Of a stretch of 61,107 bases of DNA, positions 53,526 through 61,107 are shown in pieces. The translations under genes were made by a program, and so were the position numbers. This DNA comes from Clostridia bacterium BRH_c25 (GTDB lineage Bacteria > Bacillota_A > Clostridia > Lutisporales > Lutisporaceae): NCBI GenBank assembly GCA_001515955.1, contig LOES01000015.1, positions 1-61,107 on the forward strand, written 5' to 3'. Position 1 is the first letter of the stretch. The number at the start of each line of letters is the position of its first letter. Below the pieces are notes generated by a model. The model saw only the letters and a list, made by a program, of their open reading frames with translations. It made no database searches and was not told where the DNA came from.

Positions 53526-53573
53526 ATAACCGGCTGCTGCTTTAATATAATATATTAAGGCACAGCCGGTTAT
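53526..53573. terminator. Long hairpin terminator of the symporter gene
   Basis: ATAACCGGCTG (53526-53536) pairs with CAGCCGGTTAT (53563-53573), with further AT pairing inside (TTTAATA/TATTAA). Strong symmetrical stem. Confidence 0.8.
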
Positions 53574-53644
53574 TATTGAACCGAACTGTTGACTAATACC
53601 GAAGGAGATGAAAAAATGGACCGGGTACTTGTGGCACCACAAAT

Positions 53645-54400
53645 TTACCTCATCTTTTCTCTATATTCTGTTGGAGAATAGCCGTTGAAGTTCTTAAAAG
53701 CTTTGCTGAAATAATTGCTGTTGCTATAGCCAAGGCGCAGGGAAATCTCATTGATTGGGATATCTGCATTGTTCAGAAGCTCCTTTGCCCTTGACATTTT
53801 TGTGTTTAGAGCGTATTCGTAAATGCCGCAGTTATAGCGTTCCTTAAAAATCTTTGTAAGATATTCTTTTGAAAAATGATATTTATCCGAAAACATAGTA
53901 AGCGTTATTTCTTTGCAGTAATTTTCGTCTATATACTGTTTGATGGCCTTCGCTATTGATTTAGAGGATACTATCTGTTCAGGTCCGGCTTTTGAAGAAT
54001 TGTTTCCGGGAATTCTTGCAGAGTTTTTAACTATATTTGCAACCGCTTTTCCTATTGCATTATTCAGATCCTCTTCATTTATGGGCTTTAGAATATAGTC
54101 AATAACATTGTGCCTCAAAGCTGCCCTTGCCAGTTCAAATTCATTATAACCGCTGATTACAATATATTGTGTTTTAGGAAATTCTACAGTGGCAAGACGT
54201 AGGAATTCCGTCCCATCCATTATGGGCATCTTCATATCAACGAATACCAGTTCAGGAGAAATTTCTCTGATGGAAGTTAGCCCATCCTGGCCATTTGAGG
54301 CGTAAAAGAGCTTTACAATTGAGTATTTTTCCCATTCGCCCAAGGTTTCAATTGCCTGCATTACATGTTTTTCATCATCTACAATCAATGCTTTATACAA
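53645..54400 (-). CDS. YesN-type response regulator with AraC DNA-binding domain
   Basis: The 251-residue regulator has a receiver domain (LIVDDEKH; phospho-Asp in VFVDMKMPIMDG near 55; ILKPINEEDL) and a C-terminal AraC double HTH ending FSKAFKNFNGYSPTEYREKMR. It pairs with the YesM-type kinase whose gene lies 23 bp upstream. Divergent sugar ABC genes are the natural target. Confidence 0.93.
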   Translation of the reverse strand: MYKALIVDDEKHVMQAIETLGEWEKYSIVKLFYASNGQDGLTSIREISPELVFVDMKMPIMDGTEFLRLATVEFPKTQYIVISGYNEFELARAALRHNVIDYILKPINEEDLNNAIGKAVANIVKNSARIPGNNSSKAGPEQIVSSKSIAKAIKQYIDENYCKEITLTMFSDKYHFSKEYLTKIFKERYNCGIYEYALNTKMSRAKELLNNADIPINEISLRLGYSNSNYFSKAFKNFNGYSPTEYREKMR

Positions 54401-54423
54401 ATACGCCCACCTCGATTATAATT

Positions 54424-56208
54424 TTATGATATCATGTTTACGTTTACAGGAATCCTCATTTCCACTGTGGTACCGTTATCTTCATTGCTTTCTATTTCTA
54501 ATGCAGCCGAATTACCATAGAGAATACGAAGTCTGCCGGCAAGATTTGAGAGACCAATGCTTTGGCTCTGCTCGCCTTCAACACTTATCTGTTCTATTAC
54601 ATGCTCAAGCCTTTCCTCCGACATACCAATTCCGCTATCTTTTACTTTAATTACAAGAAATCCTTGGCGCAGCATTACATTGACGTTTATTTCAATCTTG
54701 TCCAGAGTGGTTTCCATGCCATGTTTAATGGAGTTTTCTACCAAGCTCATGATTGATATCTTTGGAAGCAGCAAGTCTTCTATATTGTTTTCAACGTCTA
54801 AGTTATAAGATAACCGCTCATCAAATCTTGCCTTTTGCAATGTCAAATAGGCTTTTACATGCTTGATCTCAGAGCTCAAAGGCACAATATCATTATCCGT
54901 TATGGAGTAGCGCAGCATTGAAGACAGGGCTAATACCATATTGCTGATATCCTTTTGATTGTTTACAATGGCTTGGGTAGATATCATTTGCAAGGTATTA
55001 TAAAGAAAATGGGGGTTAATCTGCGCTTCAAGGGCTTTCAGCCTTGCCGTTTTTTCCTTTAGCTCGGATATATAGTTTTTTTCAATAAGTTCATCAATCT
55101 TTAGCAGCATGGAGTTAAACTTTGTCTCAAGGTGCTTTATTTCGGCACTGCTGCCAATATGGATGGTGGCCCCGAAATCGCCGCTGCCGGCCTTCTCCAT
55201 CTGCGCTGCCAAAGCTTTTAAAGGCTTCAAAAGTGTTGTTGTCAGCATATAAATAGCAACCATTGCGATAATCATCGCTATTACTATCACAATTATTGTA
55301 ATATTTCTTGTTTCAACTGCAGTTTTGTTGACGATGCTTGTAGGCGTCATATTCAGAAGCTGCCAACCTTTAGCATTATCAACGGAATAGATAAAAAGAT
55401 ATTCTACATCATTTAATATAGTAATAAAATTTCCGGATGATTGTCCACTATCGCCTTTGACTTTGGCAGTTAGTATTTCAGCTAAGGTTTCAGGTTGGAT
55501 AACGTCCGGATTATTTGTGTAGTAAAGATTTTCTTTGCTGTCTAGTAAACAGAAAATATCCTGACTTTGTGAATTTTTATTCGCAAGGTCTTCAATATAG
55601 GATTTATCCACTGTCATTTCAATATAGGCCAGAGGCTTTTGAGTTTCAATGTTAATGATCGTTCTATATAATTTTAAAAAGCTTTGTGTATCGTCCTTTG
55701 ATGGCGTTACATATTTGAATTTAGGCCATTTTGAAGCTTCCGCAAATTCTTGTATTTCCGTTAAATCCGGATTGATATGGCTTCTCATATTTGGATATTT
55801 TTTTGAAATGGCGTAATAGGTTCCCATGTTGGTTAGATAAAGCTTCATTTCTGAGATGTCTTTTCTTGAATAGAACATATTTGATAAAACGTTTCTCACA
55901 TATAACAAGTCACTGTAATCTTGAATATCGTTTAAACCAATAATTTGCATAAAGGTCCTGTCATTTCTGAGCATGAGTGAGTAACTCTCAAGCTGATTTA
56001 TATAGGTGATGAAATTTTGCTGTTTTATATTTAGTGTTTCAGCTGAAAGGGTCGATTGATTTTTTGTAATTATATTGATCGTCCGATATTGATTAAAGGA
56101 TATAACCAGGGAAAACAATATGAAAAATGCGATAGACATAGCAATGATCAATTTACCGGACAAAGTGATATTTTTATATTTCAATTTAGCCCATCTAATT
56201 ATTCCCAT
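54424..56208 (-). CDS. YesM-type sensor histidine kinase
   Basis: A 594-residue membrane kinase: helix 1 (residues 15-38), a large extracytoplasmic sensor domain (40-295), helix 2 (300-325), a HAMP segment with LLKPLKALAAQMEKAGSGDFG, the phospho-His in ALEAQINPHFLYNTLQ, and a HATPase domain (LVENSIKHGM, KDSGIGMSEE, GLSNLAGRL). The sensor domain probably detects the oligosaccharide or its binding protein. GGGGGG precedes the ATG. Confidence 0.93.
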   Translation of the reverse strand: MGIIRWAKLKYKNITLSGKLIIAMSIAFFILFSLVISFNQYRTINIITKNQSTLSAETLNIKQQNFITYINQLESYSLMLRNDRTFMQIIGLNDIQDYSDLLYVRNVLSNMFYSRKDISEMKLYLTNMGTYYAISKKYPNMRSHINPDLTEIQEFAEASKWPKFKYVTPSKDDTQSFLKLYRTIINIETQKPLAYIEMTVDKSYIEDLANKNSQSQDIFCLLDSKENLYYTNNPDVIQPETLAEILTAKVKGDSGQSSGNFITILNDVEYLFIYSVDNAKGWQLLNMTPTSIVNKTAVETRNITIIVIVIAMIIAMVAIYMLTTTLLKPLKALAAQMEKAGSGDFGATIHIGSSAEIKHLETKFNSMLLKIDELIEKNYISELKEKTARLKALEAQINPHFLYNTLQMISTQAIVNNQKDISNMVLALSSMLRYSITDNDIVPLSSEIKHVKAYLTLQKARFDERLSYNLDVENNIEDLLLPKISIMSLVENSIKHGMETTLDKIEINVNVMLRQGFLVIKVKDSGIGMSEERLEHVIEQISVEGEQSQSIGLSNLAGRLRILYGNSAALEIESNEDNGTTVEMRIPVNVNMIS

Positions 56209-56418
56209 ACAATTTTCCCCCCGTTATAGTAAAATTATATCATAGAAAATTGATACACACTCCTTTGTTCAATTTTTTACCCTAAAAGTGATTAACTTTT
56301 TTAATTTATTTTGTTTGTCGAATGTTTTAAAGTTGAATTAAGAAATAATTACATGGTAGTATAAAATCTGCAAATACCGGTTTTATTACTATCAGTAAAA
56401 AGGGGAGAGGGGATAATA

Positions 56419-57696
56419 ATGAATAAAAAATTATCAATTCTACTAGTGGTCTTGATGCTGGCGTTATCATTTGCAGGGTGCAGCAAGCCAAGTCAAGAAA
56501 CAGCTCAGCCAACCGCTCAGCCGGCCGCGGACGAACCGGTTACTCTAAACTTTATGCTGAATAGTCCGGAGTTAACGGACCAATACAATGACATGGTCGA
56601 AGCCTATAAAAAGGCTAAACCGAATGTGACGATTAATCTGCAAATTTTACAAAACGATTATCAGACAGTGCTGAAGACTAAATTAAACTCAGGTGATGCC
56701 CCGGACTTATTCATGAGTAGTGCATATAATGATAATAAGGTTTTTAAGGATTATGCGTATAATTTAGATAATGAAGACTTCATGAAAGACATTGACCCCG
56801 CAATGCTGGTAAGTACAACATTGGATGGACACTTGACCGGATATCCGTTCTTAGTACAATCCCATTCCTTTATTTACAACAAGGATCTGTTTAGCAAAGC
56901 AGGAATAACAACACTGCCTGCAACCTTTGATGAATACAAGCAAGCCTGTGAAAAATTAAAGGCAATCGGCGTACAGCCATTTAGTTCAGGCTTCGCAGAA
57001 TGGTGGGTGCTTCCACAGACAACCTATCCCGCGATGAGCGATGCCAATGGTGGGGATTATGTGGGATTATTCAAAAGTATTGAAAGTGGTTCACAAAAAT
57101 TCGGAGATTTGCCTCAAGTTGATTACGCCCTCGATTTTATTGATTTAATAAAAGAAAATAGTGGAAACAAACCGATGGAATCAACCTTTGATGTGCAGGT
57201 TTCCGATCTTGCAAACGGAAAAGCAGCTATTATCCATCAAGGTACTTGGGCAGAAGATTCAATTAAAAAGATCAACCCCGATATAAATATTGGTTTCATC
57301 AATACGCCAAGAAGTGATGGAAAATCTGTACTTGCAGTGGAATCAAACCTTACCTTCAGAGTTTACAAGGATTCTAAAAATCTTAAGGATGTACTGGATT
57401 GGTTAAGATGGATCACGACCTCAGATTACGGCAAGTCATGGATTCCGGAAAAAATAAAACAGATATCGCCTCAAGTCGGAGCAAAAATGCCTGATACGAT
57501 GCTGGCAAAGGAAACAGGAACTGCCATAGCGAATAAGGCGACATCCCCATGGTGGATATTTATTGGACCGGATGGAATTGAGCAGCCATTAGGCGTAGCA
57601 TTCCAGAACTATGCAGCAGGATCCGGCAGACAAGAAACGAAGGATGCGCTTACAAAGATATTTGTTGATGCATATAATGCGCAGAAAAACAAATAG
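56419..57696 (+). CDS. Sugar ABC transporter solute-binding lipoprotein
   Basis: The 425-residue family 1 binding protein has a lipoprotein signal with lipobox LSFAGC (Cys near 21) and a short linker rich in Gln, Pro and Ala. The mature fold includes KTKLNSGDAPDLFMSSA and a Trp-rich cleft (GFAEWWVLPQ, WWIFIGPDG), typical of oligosaccharide binders. AGGGGAGAGGGG precedes the ATG. It is divergent from yesMN and heads an operon with two permeases and an alpha-xylosidase. The ATPase is not encoded here and is probably a shared MsmX-type subunit. Confidence 0.92.
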   Translation: MNKKLSILLVVLMLALSFAGCSKPSQETAQPTAQPAADEPVTLNFMLNSPELTDQYNDMVEAYKKAKPNVTINLQILQNDYQTVLKTKLNSGDAPDLFMSSAYNDNKVFKDYAYNLDNEDFMKDIDPAMLVSTTLDGHLTGYPFLVQSHSFIYNKDLFSKAGITTLPATFDEYKQACEKLKAIGVQPFSSGFAEWWVLPQTTYPAMSDANGGDYVGLFKSIESGSQKFGDLPQVDYALDFIDLIKENSGNKPMESTFDVQVSDLANGKAAIIHQGTWAEDSIKKINPDINIGFINTPRSDGKSVLAVESNLTFRVYKDSKNLKDVLDWLRWITTSDYGKSWIPEKIKQISPQVGAKMPDTMLAKETGTAIANKATSPWWIFIGPDGIEQPLGVAFQNYAAGSGRQETKDALTKIFVDAYNAQKNK

Positions 57697-57771
57697 CATA
57701 GGCATTGGTAAATCAAAATTACGAGGATGGACTTGTTCCTCCTCGTAATTTTTTAAGGAGGGATTGTACTT

Positions 57772-58662
57772 TTGAAATTCTTGAAAAAACGAAAAGTTTT
57801 AGATAAATTAAGCTTTGCTGCATTTGTAGCACCCGCAATTACCTCGATCTCGGTATTTGTCGCTATTCCTTTTTTGATGTGTATCTATTACTCCTTCAGA
57901 AAATGGAATGGTATAGGAAAAAGCTCTACATTTATTGGATTGCAAAACTATATGCAACTGTTTACTAACGATAATATTTTCAAAGGAGCCTTTTTTTACT
58001 CCGTTTTATATACCGTTTTAGTCGTGCTGCTGGTTAATATTCTTGCACTTTTAATCGCTTTGCTTTTAGAGTCGAATATAAGGGGAAAGGGCTTCTTCAG
58101 AACATCCTTTTATATACCGAATATCATAAGCTTAATCGTTATCGGATTTATTTGGAAATTCATATTCGGACGTGTCTTTGATTCTTTATATGAAGCAACA
58201 AACCTTGCGGTATTTGGCTGGAGCTGGCTTGGGGATCGCAACATAGCCGTCATTTCGACCATTATCGTTTCGGTATGGCAGGGCCTGGGATTTTATATGC
58301 TCATTTACATTGCAGGACTTCAATCCGTACCAAGATCAATCATTGAAGCTGCTACCATTGATGGCGCAGGTTCAGTGAAAAGATTCTTCCATGTTGTTTT
58401 GCCAATGATTATTCCTTCCATTGCAGTATGTACTTTTTATTCCATGTCAAACTCCCTTAAAATGTTTGAATTGATATTCAGTTTGACAGGAGGCGGACCT
58501 GGTACAGCCACTACACCAATAGCCCTTGATATTTACAATACTGTCTTTAATAACAATCAATTCGGTTATGGAAGCGCAAAATCCGTCGTTCTATTCCTTT
58601 TGGTTGCTTTGATTACAATATGGCAGGTTACAGTGCTTAAGCGAAGAGAGGTGGAAGCATGA
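57772..58662 (+). CDS. Sugar ABC transporter permease (MalF/UgpA type)
   Basis: Six membrane helices and the EAA loop EAATIDGAGSVKRFFHVVLPMIIPS (about residues 200-225), where the ATPase docks. It starts TTG-ATG-like at 57772 after GGAGGG. Its end overlaps the second permease by 4 bp. Confidence 0.92.
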   Translation: MKFLKKRKVLDKLSFAAFVAPAITSISVFVAIPFLMCIYYSFRKWNGIGKSSTFIGLQNYMQLFTNDNIFKGAFFYSVLYTVLVVLLVNILALLIALLLESNIRGKGFFRTSFYIPNIISLIVIGFIWKFIFGRVFDSLYEATNLAVFGWSWLGDRNIAVISTIIVSVWQGLGFYMLIYIAGLQSVPRSIIEAATIDGAGSVKRFFHVVLPMIIPSIAVCTFYSMSNSLKMFELIFSLTGGGPGTATTPIALDIYNTVFNNNQFGYGSAKSVVLFLLVALITIWQVTVLKRREVEA

Positions 58663-59489
58663 TAAAGAACAGAAAACCGTCTTTTGTTTTATCTGTTGTA
58701 GCGCTGATGCTTTTAATCATAATGTTAGCACCGTTAGCTCTGATTATACTGGGAGCTTTTAAGACATATTCGGAAATTATGACCAACGCTATTTCAATTC
58801 CTGAAAGGCTCTCTTTTCAAAACTTTTCAAATGTATTCAGGGATATGAATTATCCAAAAGCTTTTTTGAATACAGTCTTAGTCACAATTTTGGGCACTTT
58901 GGGAATTGTTATTGTGGGTTCCCTTGCAGGATATAAGCTCTCCCGTACGAAAACAAATTTAAGTTATATCCTTTTTATATTCTGTATCTTCCCTATGATG
59001 ATACCTTTTCAGTCCTATATGATTGCTTTAGTTAAAATAAGCAAATCCCTTCACCTGATAAATAGCATATGGGGACTTTCCATCATATACTGGGGGCTTG
59101 GCTCTCCACTGGCTATTTTTCTATACCATGGTTTTGTAAAAGGTATACCGAAGGAGTTGGACGAGTGTGCCAGTATTGACGGATGCTCTCAAATTAAAAC
59201 TTTTTTCAAAATTATCTTTCCTCTGCTTAAGCCGACCACAGCTACGGTAGTGGTTATTAATGCCATGTGGATATGGAATGACTTTCTCCTTCCGTTATTA
59301 ATCATTGGTACAGATAAGTCAAATGCGACGCTTCAGCTTGCGGCTTACGGATTTATGGGACAATATAAAATGCAGTGGAACAATATAATGGCCGGCGCGA
59401 TACTGATTATCCTACCTGCTCTGGTAATCTATTTAATATTCCAGAAACATATTATTGCAGGTATGGTAGATGGCTCAGTGAAAGGTTAG
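58659..59489 (+). CDS. Sugar ABC transporter permease (MalG/UgpE type)
   Basis: A 276-residue six-helix permease with the EAA loop DECASIDGCSQIKTFFKIIFPLLKP (about 166-190). Partner of the preceding gene, overlapping ATGA. It is followed 11 bp later by the alpha-xylosidase gene. Confidence 0.92.
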   Translation: MIKNRKPSFVLSVVALMLLIIMLAPLALIILGAFKTYSEIMTNAISIPERLSFQNFSNVFRDMNYPKAFLNTVLVTILGTLGIVIVGSLAGYKLSRTKTNLSYILFIFCIFPMMIPFQSYMIALVKISKSLHLINSIWGLSIIYWGLGSPLAIFLYHGFVKGIPKELDECASIDGCSQIKTFFKIIFPLLKPTTATVVVINAMWIWNDFLLPLLIIGTDKSNATLQLAAYGFMGQYKMQWNNIMAGAILIILPALVIYLIFQKHIIAGMVDGSVKG

Positions 59490-59500
59490 GGGTGATAGAT

Positions 59501-61107
59501 ATGAAGTTTACAGATGGTTTTTGGGAAATCAAGCCCGAGTTTACCGCCTATCATGCAGCACAAGTACATGACTTCAGCATCGATAACGAAGCGGAAATAA
59601 ATGCAAATAGCCTTAACTTATACTGCCCTTTTAAAAGGATAGTGTCCAGGGGAGATACCCTGAATATGGGGCAGCTTACGGTTACATGTTCATCTCCTTT
59701 TGAAGATGTAATTGGCATTAAAGTCGTAAATTATGCGGGCTTGGCCGATAATTGCCCGCACTTTAATATCAGTGATAAGAAAATATATTCAGATATATCC
59801 GGCGATGATAAAACTATCCTATTAAAAACCGGAAAGATAAGAATGGAATGCTGTAAGGACCCTTTTTCCATAGCATTTTTTGGTGATGAAAGAAGATTTA
59901 CAGCAATTGAATACAAGAGCCTTTCCGTGATGAGACGAAATGATGGCGCAAGCTTTATAAATGTCGGGCTGAAGCTTTCGGTAGGTGAACTTGTCTACGG
60001 ACTTGGTGAAAGATTTACTCAATTTGTAAAAAACGGTCAGGTAATTGATATATGGAACGAGGATGGCGGGACCTCCAGTGAGATTGCATACAAAAACATT
60101 TCTTTTTATGTGACCAACAGGGGCTATGGTGTATTCGTAAATAACCCCGGAAAGGTTTCTTTCGAAGTGGCCAGTGAAAAGGTAGAACAGGTGCAGTTTT
60201 CTGTTATGGATGAAGAACTGGAATTCTTTATAATTTATGGTCCGGATCCCAAGGATATATTGAGAAAATATACTCTTCTCACAGGAAGGCCGGCTGTTCC
60301 CCCAGCCTGGTCCTTTGGCTTATGGCTGTCAACCTCCTTTACAACGGATTATAATGAAAAAACCATAAACAGCTTTCTTGAGGGCATGGAAGAAAGAAAT
60401 ATTCCACTTTCTGTATTTCATTTTGACTGCTTCTGGATGAAGGAGTTTCAGTGGTGCAATTTTGAATGGGATAAGGATATGTTTCCTGATCCGGAAGGAA
60501 TGCTTGACAGGCTTAAGAAAAAAGGTCTCAAGATATGTGTATGGATAAATCCATATATTGCACAAAAATCACCGCTTTTTAAGGAGGGAAAAGAGAAGGG
60601 TTACCTGCTCCGGGATAAAAGGGGAAATGTATTTCAGTGGAACAGGTGGCAGGCAGGTATGGCTCTGGTGGACTTTACAAATCCTGAAGCGGCACTGTGG
60701 TTTCAGTCAAAGCTTGCAAGGCTCCTGGAAATGGGTGTGGATTGTTTTAAGACTGACTTTGGTGAAAGAATTCCCGTTGAGGTAAATTATTTTGACAATA
60801 GTGACCCGCAAAAGATGCATAATTACTATACTTATTTATACAACAAATGTGTTTTTGACCTTTTGCTTGAAAAAAGAGGTAAAGGTGAAGCGGTTGTGTT
60901 TGCCAGAAGTGCAACAGCGACCTGTCAGCAGTTTCCTGTTCACTGGGGAGGCGATTGTACCGCTCAATATATATCGATGGCAGAATCTTTAAGAGGGGGG
61001 TTATCCCTTGCCTCTTCCGGCTTCGGTTTCTGGAGCCATGATATTGGCGGTTTTGAATCCCAATCATCACCGGATATTTATAAGAGATGGATTGCTTTTG
61101 GACTTTT
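59501..61107 (+). CDS. yicI: Alpha-xylosidase, GH31 (YicI-type), 3' end outside window
   Basis: The frame is open from ATG 59501 (GGGGTGA ribosome site) to the window end, giving 535 residues of a protein expected to have about 770. The GH31 barrel shows the nucleophile in CFKTDFGERIP (Asp419) and acid/base in HWGGDC (Asp485), each three positions from E. coli YicI (416 and 482, recalled). GFGFWSHDIGGFE follows. YicI-type enzymes cut alpha-xylosyl ends such as isoprimeverose from xyloglucan. With the ABC importer this points to use of xylose-bearing oligosaccharides. Confidence 0.9.
   Translation, partial: MKFTDGFWEIKPEFTAYHAAQVHDFSIDNEAEINANSLNLYCPFKRIVSRGDTLNMGQLTVTCSSPFEDVIGIKVVNYAGLADNCPHFNISDKKIYSDISGDDKTILLKTGKIRMECCKDPFSIAFFGDERRFTAIEYKSLSVMRRNDGASFINVGLKLSVGELVYGLGERFTQFVKNGQVIDIWNEDGGTSSEIAYKNISFYVTNRGYGVFVNNPGKVSFEVASEKVEQVQFSVMDEELEFFIIYGPDPKDILRKYTLLTGRPAVPPAWSFGLWLSTSFTTDYNEKTINSFLEGMEERNIPLSVFHFDCFWMKEFQWCNFEWDKDMFPDPEGMLDRLKKKGLKICVWINPYIAQKSPLFKEGKEKGYLLRDKRGNVFQWNRWQAGMALVDFTNPEAALWFQSKLARLLEMGVDCFKTDFGERIPVEVNYFDNSDPQKMHNYYTYLYNKCVFDLLLEKRGKGEAVVFARSATATCQQFPVHWGGDCTAQYISMAESLRGGLSLASSGFGFWSHDIGGFESQSSPDIYKRWIAFGL

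Overview
The window reads as a chromosomal segment of an anaerobic Gram-positive bacterium of the class Clostridia. The reasons are strong GGAGG-type ribosome sites, frequent GTG/TTG starts, butyrate kinase and phosphotransbutyrylase, a ferredoxin-linked 2-oxoacid oxidoreductase, a T-box before argS, a glmS ribozyme and a c-di-AMP cyclase locus. I cannot name the species from sequence alone.

Layout. 0-3.7 kb: end of an unknown gene, ykuK, a glycosyltransferase with an internally deleted UDP-glucose dehydrogenase, and a zinc-dependent phospholipase C-like gene. 3.8-13.3 kb: one co-directional cluster (GntR regulator, secreted protein, mtnA, ECF transporter ATPase/T/S, purine nucleoside phosphorylase, class II aldolase, trans-sulfuration enzyme). 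It looks like a dedicated uptake and salvage route for methylthio- or deoxy-nucleosides. 13.3-19 kb: a conserved unknown gene, a 28-residue membrane peptide, apbE, NusG-II, Gx and polyprenyl synthase genes, and uppP. 19-23 kb: cdaA-cdaR and a flavoprotein. 23-31.8 kb: a PAS/sigma-54 activator facing a buk-ptb-buk-P-loop-vorDBAC operon. Between them lie a clear -24/-12 promoter and twin palindromic upstream sites, so this resembles the sigma-54 BkdR-bkd system with a ferredoxin oxidoreductase in place of the dehydrogenase complex. 32-42.4 kb: HypA-like protein, T-box and argS, an AraC fusion, a GH26-like enzyme with an apparent ATC start, glmM, and a glmS ribozyme with glmS.

42.4-49.7 kb is accessory DNA. 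It holds a toxin/antitoxin-like pair, two decayed REP-associated transposase remnants as 135-bp direct repeats flanking a GNAT/aminotransferase/MocR cargo, and an IS4-type element with terminal repeats and a 5-bp target duplication. 49.9-53.5 kb: a GlnK/GlnL-like two-component pair with a glutamate/dicarboxylate symporter. 53.6-61.1 kb: a YesM/YesN two-component pair divergent from a sugar ABC transporter and a YicI-type alpha-xylosidase cut by the window end, probably xylose-containing oligosaccharide use.

The most unusual non-coding feature is a family of composite hairpin elements packed between stop and next start in the 18.9-40.4 kb stretch. Their arms differ in sequence from copy to copy. 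In the complete copies the two arms remain complementary, and all carry a GGCTTCGAAGGC-like core plus optional TAGGGGC...GCCC hairpin modules. A second, unrelated 112-bp repeat occurs at 15.8 and 39.7 kb.
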